Positions 7,328 through 8,967 of a DNA stretch of 8,967 bases are shown here, in pieces; position 1 is the stretch's first letter, and every line of letters begins with the position of its first letter. A program made the translations under genes and the position numbers. The stretch comes from an uncultured Actinomyces sp. GTDB taxonomy: Bacteria; Actinomycetota; Actinomycetes; Actinomycetales; Actinomycetaceae. The notes under the pieces were generated by a model. It ran no database searches, was not told where the DNA came from, and saw only the letters and a list, made by a program, of their open reading frames with translations. The DNA lies in assembly GCA_915063485.1 (NCBI GenBank), contig CAJZDJ010000082.1:1-8967 (forward strand). The letters run 5' to 3'.

Positions 7328-7410
7328 TTAAGGAAGTAATGAGGGATGCTACAAAACATGCTACATAATGCCCCGCATTATTGGGTTGCTGTTTAGAGCG
7401 TTTAGTAATG
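7328..7410 (-). repeat. Duplicated 5' region, copy 2 (decayed cassette)
   Basis: This is the partner of 6922-7005, in the same orientation and about two-thirds identical by hand alignment with one net base difference in length. It sits in front of the degenerate lipoprotein start at 7299, as copy 1 sits in front of the intact one. The moderate identity indicates an old duplication. Confidence 0.65.
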
Positions 7411-7446
7411 CGTGGGTTAGTGTGTTTGGTGATACGTAAAATTTTA

Positions 7447-7460
7447 GGCTCACCCGAGCC
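7447..7460 (-). terminator. Possible terminator of the exonuclease gene
   Basis: GGCTC (7447-7451), loop ACCC, GAGCC (7456-7460). On the minus strand the stem is followed by TAAAATTTTA, a weak U-rich tail. It lies about 165 nt past the exonuclease stop, beyond the minisatellite. The stem is short, so termination would be modest. Confidence 0.35.
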
Positions 7461-7544
7461 CTACATGGCTAAATCAAAATCCCCGAACAGCACCTCGTAA
7501 ATTCGCGTCTGTATCTACAAAAAACCATGCACGCGCTACCGAGC

Positions 7545-7655
7545 AGGTCAAATGGCCAGGGCTGCTCAGCCCAGCTCAAGTGGCCAAGGCTCCTTCGGTC
7601 AAGCTCAAAACGGCCAAACCTCGCTCAGCCCAGGTCAAGCGGCCAGGACTCGCTA
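7545..7655. repeat. Minisatellite of four ~29-bp units overlapping the exonuclease 3' end
   Basis: Four imperfect units begin with AGSTCAA at 7545, 7573, 7602 and 7632 (spacing 28, 29, 30). Each has GGCCA shortly after (7554, 7582, 7612, 7641), and most have CTCAGCCC or a variant near the end. The last unit covers the final codons and stop of the exonuclease gene (S-E-S-W-P-L-D-L-G-stop). The three others are outside the coding region, so the gene tail, or a sequence overlapping it, seems to have been amplified downstream. Confidence 0.8.
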
Positions 7656-8356
7656 GCGGGCACGGCGTCCGGGCGCGTCTTGCTGAGCCACTGATTGAAG
7701 GAACGTGCCCACTTGGCGTGCGAACGGGCCTGCCAAGCATTAGCCTCAGCCAGGTTTAGCTGCGCCAACTGCTTGTGTTTGAGCGCCATCGTCTGCAAAA
7801 CATCCAGTGTGGCCTGCACATCTACCTCAGCGGTGTGCAGCCGCTCGTCGTTTTCGACGCCGTAAACCTCAATCAGGTTCTCCAGCTTGCGCTTGCCTTT
7901 ACGCCAGCGCTCTAGCTCTCGATCCAACACTAGCGGATCTAGCACCGGCGTCGGCTCCCCACTCAGACGTTCGGTTAGTGTGGCCAGGCCGTGGCGCTTA
8001 AGCTCGGATTCCATCAGGGTTAGGTCATAGCTGGCGTTAAAAATGACTAGCGGAATCGACGCCTGCAGCGCCTCAACAATATGGGTGGCGAGCTGCTCCA
8101 AAACCTCCTCAATGGGGGCGCCGTGAGTTTTAGCCACCTCGTTGGTAATTCCGTGCACGGCCGTGGCGCCGGCGGGAATCTCGACGCCGGGATTGGCCAG
8201 CCAGGTGCTTACGGTGTCTTGGGCGCGGCTGGGGGCGTCGCTACTGGCAGGGCGGAACACTAAAGCGGCCGTGACTAGCCGGTCATGGCGAGGGTCAACC
8301 CCGGTAGTTTCCGTATCGAATCCCAATAAGGGGCCGTTAAACCATGGTGTGCTCAT
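7625..8356 (-). CDS. DEDDh 3'-5' exonuclease (DnaQ-like)
   Basis: A 243-residue cytoplasmic protein of the RNase T/DnaQ superfamily that removes nucleotides from 3' ends using two metal ions. All five catalytic residues are visible: D14 and E16 in L-G-F-D-T-E-T-T-G (Exo I), D111 in N-A-S-Y-D-L-T-L (Exo II), and H174 with D179 in L-H-T-A-E-V-D-V-Q-A-T (Exo III, DEDDh type). V-H-G-I-T at 68-72 is a further family motif. The exonuclease fold covers about 8-190; the remaining 50 residues are helical and end in W-P-L-D-L-G. No polymerase, BRCT or UvrC domain is present, so this is a stand-alone exonuclease, possibly for repair or RNA processing; the substrate cannot be told from sequence. The ATG at 8356 follows AGGAG with about 6 nt spacing. 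It appears monocistronic. The last codons lie within a minisatellite. Confidence 0.93.
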   Translation of the reverse strand: MSTPWFNGPLLGFDTETTGVDPRHDRLVTAALVFRPASSDAPSRAQDTVSTWLANPGVEIPAGATAVHGITNEVAKTHGAPIEEVLEQLATHIVEALQASIPLVIFNASYDLTLMESELKRHGLATLTERLSGEPTPVLDPLVLDRELERWRKGKRKLENLIEVYGVENDERLHTAEVDVQATLDVLQTMALKHKQLAQLNLAEANAWQARSHAKWARSFNQWLSKTRPDAVPASESWPLDLG

Positions 8357-8738
8357 GTTTTCTCCTGGTGGATGCGATTTGGTGGATAAGTTGTGCTTTG
8401 GTGGCTGACGGCTGCCGGGGTACCTATAGCGCCAGCTGTCGGGTGCCAGGTGCCTGGACTGCCGGATTGGCTAGGCCGCAGGTGCCGATGCAATGACAGA
8501 CAATGCTGCCGGCATGACAGTCCGGGCCGGGTGTTACTTTAAGTTTGGCATGTCTATACCCCTCGCTAAGGTGCCATTTTTACGTCATTTTGGTGGGGAT
8601 AGGGGAGCGCCGGGGGCAGATGCGGCGGCAGGGGTAGCGGCAGAGGCGGCGGCAGAGGCGGAGGGTAGGGGCAGGAGCGGGAGACAGGGAGCAGGGGTGG
8701 GGGTAACGCCAGTGGCGGGGGGCGACGACGTCGTAAAA

Positions 8739-8842
8739 GCCAGCTTGGACCGGAAAGCTATCCGGCTAGCTGGGGGCGAAACCCAACAGCTGGTACCAAA
8801 ATTGGTTGCTGATAGGAAAACCGGCTGCTGGGACTGAAAGCC
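8739..8842. repeat. Three imperfect ~22-bp repeats
   Basis: GCCAGCTTGGACCGGAAAGC (8739-8758), CCGGCTAGCTGGGGGCGAAA followed by CCC (8762-8784), and CCGGCTGCTGGGACTGAAAG followed by CC (8821-8842) share the pattern GCT-n-TGG-n-GAAAnC. Spacing is uneven (23 and 59 bp). They could be repeated stem-loop elements or protein sites; similarity is moderate and judged by eye. Confidence 0.4.
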
Positions 8843-8930
8843 TACGCTAAGTCCTTACAGACGCTGTACAGACAATCAAACCAGTATGTTTGCCAAAAAA
8901 TTTATTTACCCACTTAACTCAGGTGAAATT

Positions 8931-8957
8931 TTGACCTAGAACACGGTAAAGTAATAC
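8931..8957 (+). promoter_or_regulatory. Possible promoter pointing off the right edge
   Basis: TTGACC (8931-8936) and TAATAC (8952-8957) are good hexamers, but the 15-nt spacing is short for a sigma-70-type promoter. It follows an AT-rich stretch (8896-8906). If real, it drives a plus-strand gene beyond the window, whose start I cannot see. Confidence 0.3.
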
Positions 8958-8967
8958 CCAGCACGCG

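Larger units (their letters stand above)
8357..8967. other. Long intergenic region without a supportable gene
   Basis: About 610 bp. The left part (8400-8540) is rich in short GGTGCC/CCGG repeats, including the hairpin CCAGG/CCTGG (8446-8450 and 8453-8457). A purine-rich stretch (about 8595-8720) made of GGCGGCAGAGG-like units follows. Then come related CCGGCT...GAAA..CC segments (8739-8842), ACCAA/TTGGT (8795-8799 and 8802-8806), and GGACT/AGTCC near 8830-8854. The right end is AT-rich with a possible promoter. A 114-codon plus-strand frame exists (8493-8837) but is not convincing. A structured non-coding RNA is possible; I do not recognise RNase P, tmRNA, SRP RNA or a known riboswitch core. 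Confidence 0.5.

Noticed and set aside
7545..7655. CRISPR array at the exonuclease end
   Set aside because: The units are contiguous tandem repeats with no unique spacers and overlap a coding end.
8493..8837. A 114-codon plus-strand frame
   Set aside because: AGGTG lies 8 nt upstream, but the product is low-complexity Ala/Gly/Arg from a purine-rich tract, uses many rare-looking codons (AGG, AGA, ATA, GGA) and shows no motif.

Overview
The window looks like chromosomal DNA of a moderate-GC actinobacterium, probably of the Actinomycetaceae type. The reasons are an actinobacterial-type GroES under a CIRCE operator, an IMP dehydrogenase of the actinobacterial DTANG type, a Tat-secreted protein with an SRRTTLKGAAWSAP signal, a lipoprotein/PKD surface-protein pair, and GTG and probably leaderless starts. 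The assignment is inferred from protein style only; no rRNA or tRNA is present to confirm it.

Layout, left to right. A perfect hairpin (2-34) probably ends transcription of a minus-strand gene for a Tat-exported protein of unknown function (97-1062), which has a promoter with an operator-like dyad over its -10. After a 339-bp gap comes a minus-strand SAM-dependent methyltransferase with a THUMP-like C-terminus (1402-2625). It is divergent from groES (2918-3214). The divergent gap holds a perfect 2 x 32 bp tandem repeat, a CIRCE/HrcA operator and a promoter whose -35 lies inside the CIRCE spacer. groES ends in its own terminator and no groEL follows. A 343-bp gap with three copies of a GC-rich 17-mer and two hairpins precedes guaB (3558-5078, plus strand), whose GTG start seems leaderless.

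guaB converges on a two-gene minus-strand operon: a lipoprotein (6187-6885) followed, with an 11-bp overlap, by a secreted PKD-domain protein (5430-6197). A 22-bp perfect stem (5122-5176) can serve as a bidirectional terminator between them. Upstream of this operon is what I read as a decayed second copy of the same cassette. It keeps a similar 5' region (7328-7410 against 6922-7005), a degenerate lipoprotein N-terminus (7105-7299) and a 12-codon signal-peptide stub overlapping it by ATGA (7070-7108).

Further right is a complete DEDDh exonuclease (7625-8356, minus) whose last codons form one unit of a ~29-bp minisatellite extending downstream. The final ~600 bp hold no gene I can support, but contain short imperfect repeats and a possible promoter pointing off the right edge.

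The genes do not form one pathway. Housekeeping genes (groES, guaB, methyltransferase, exonuclease) are mixed with cell-envelope accessory genes. The most interesting material is the duplicated and decayed surface-protein cassette and the structured intergenic regions.
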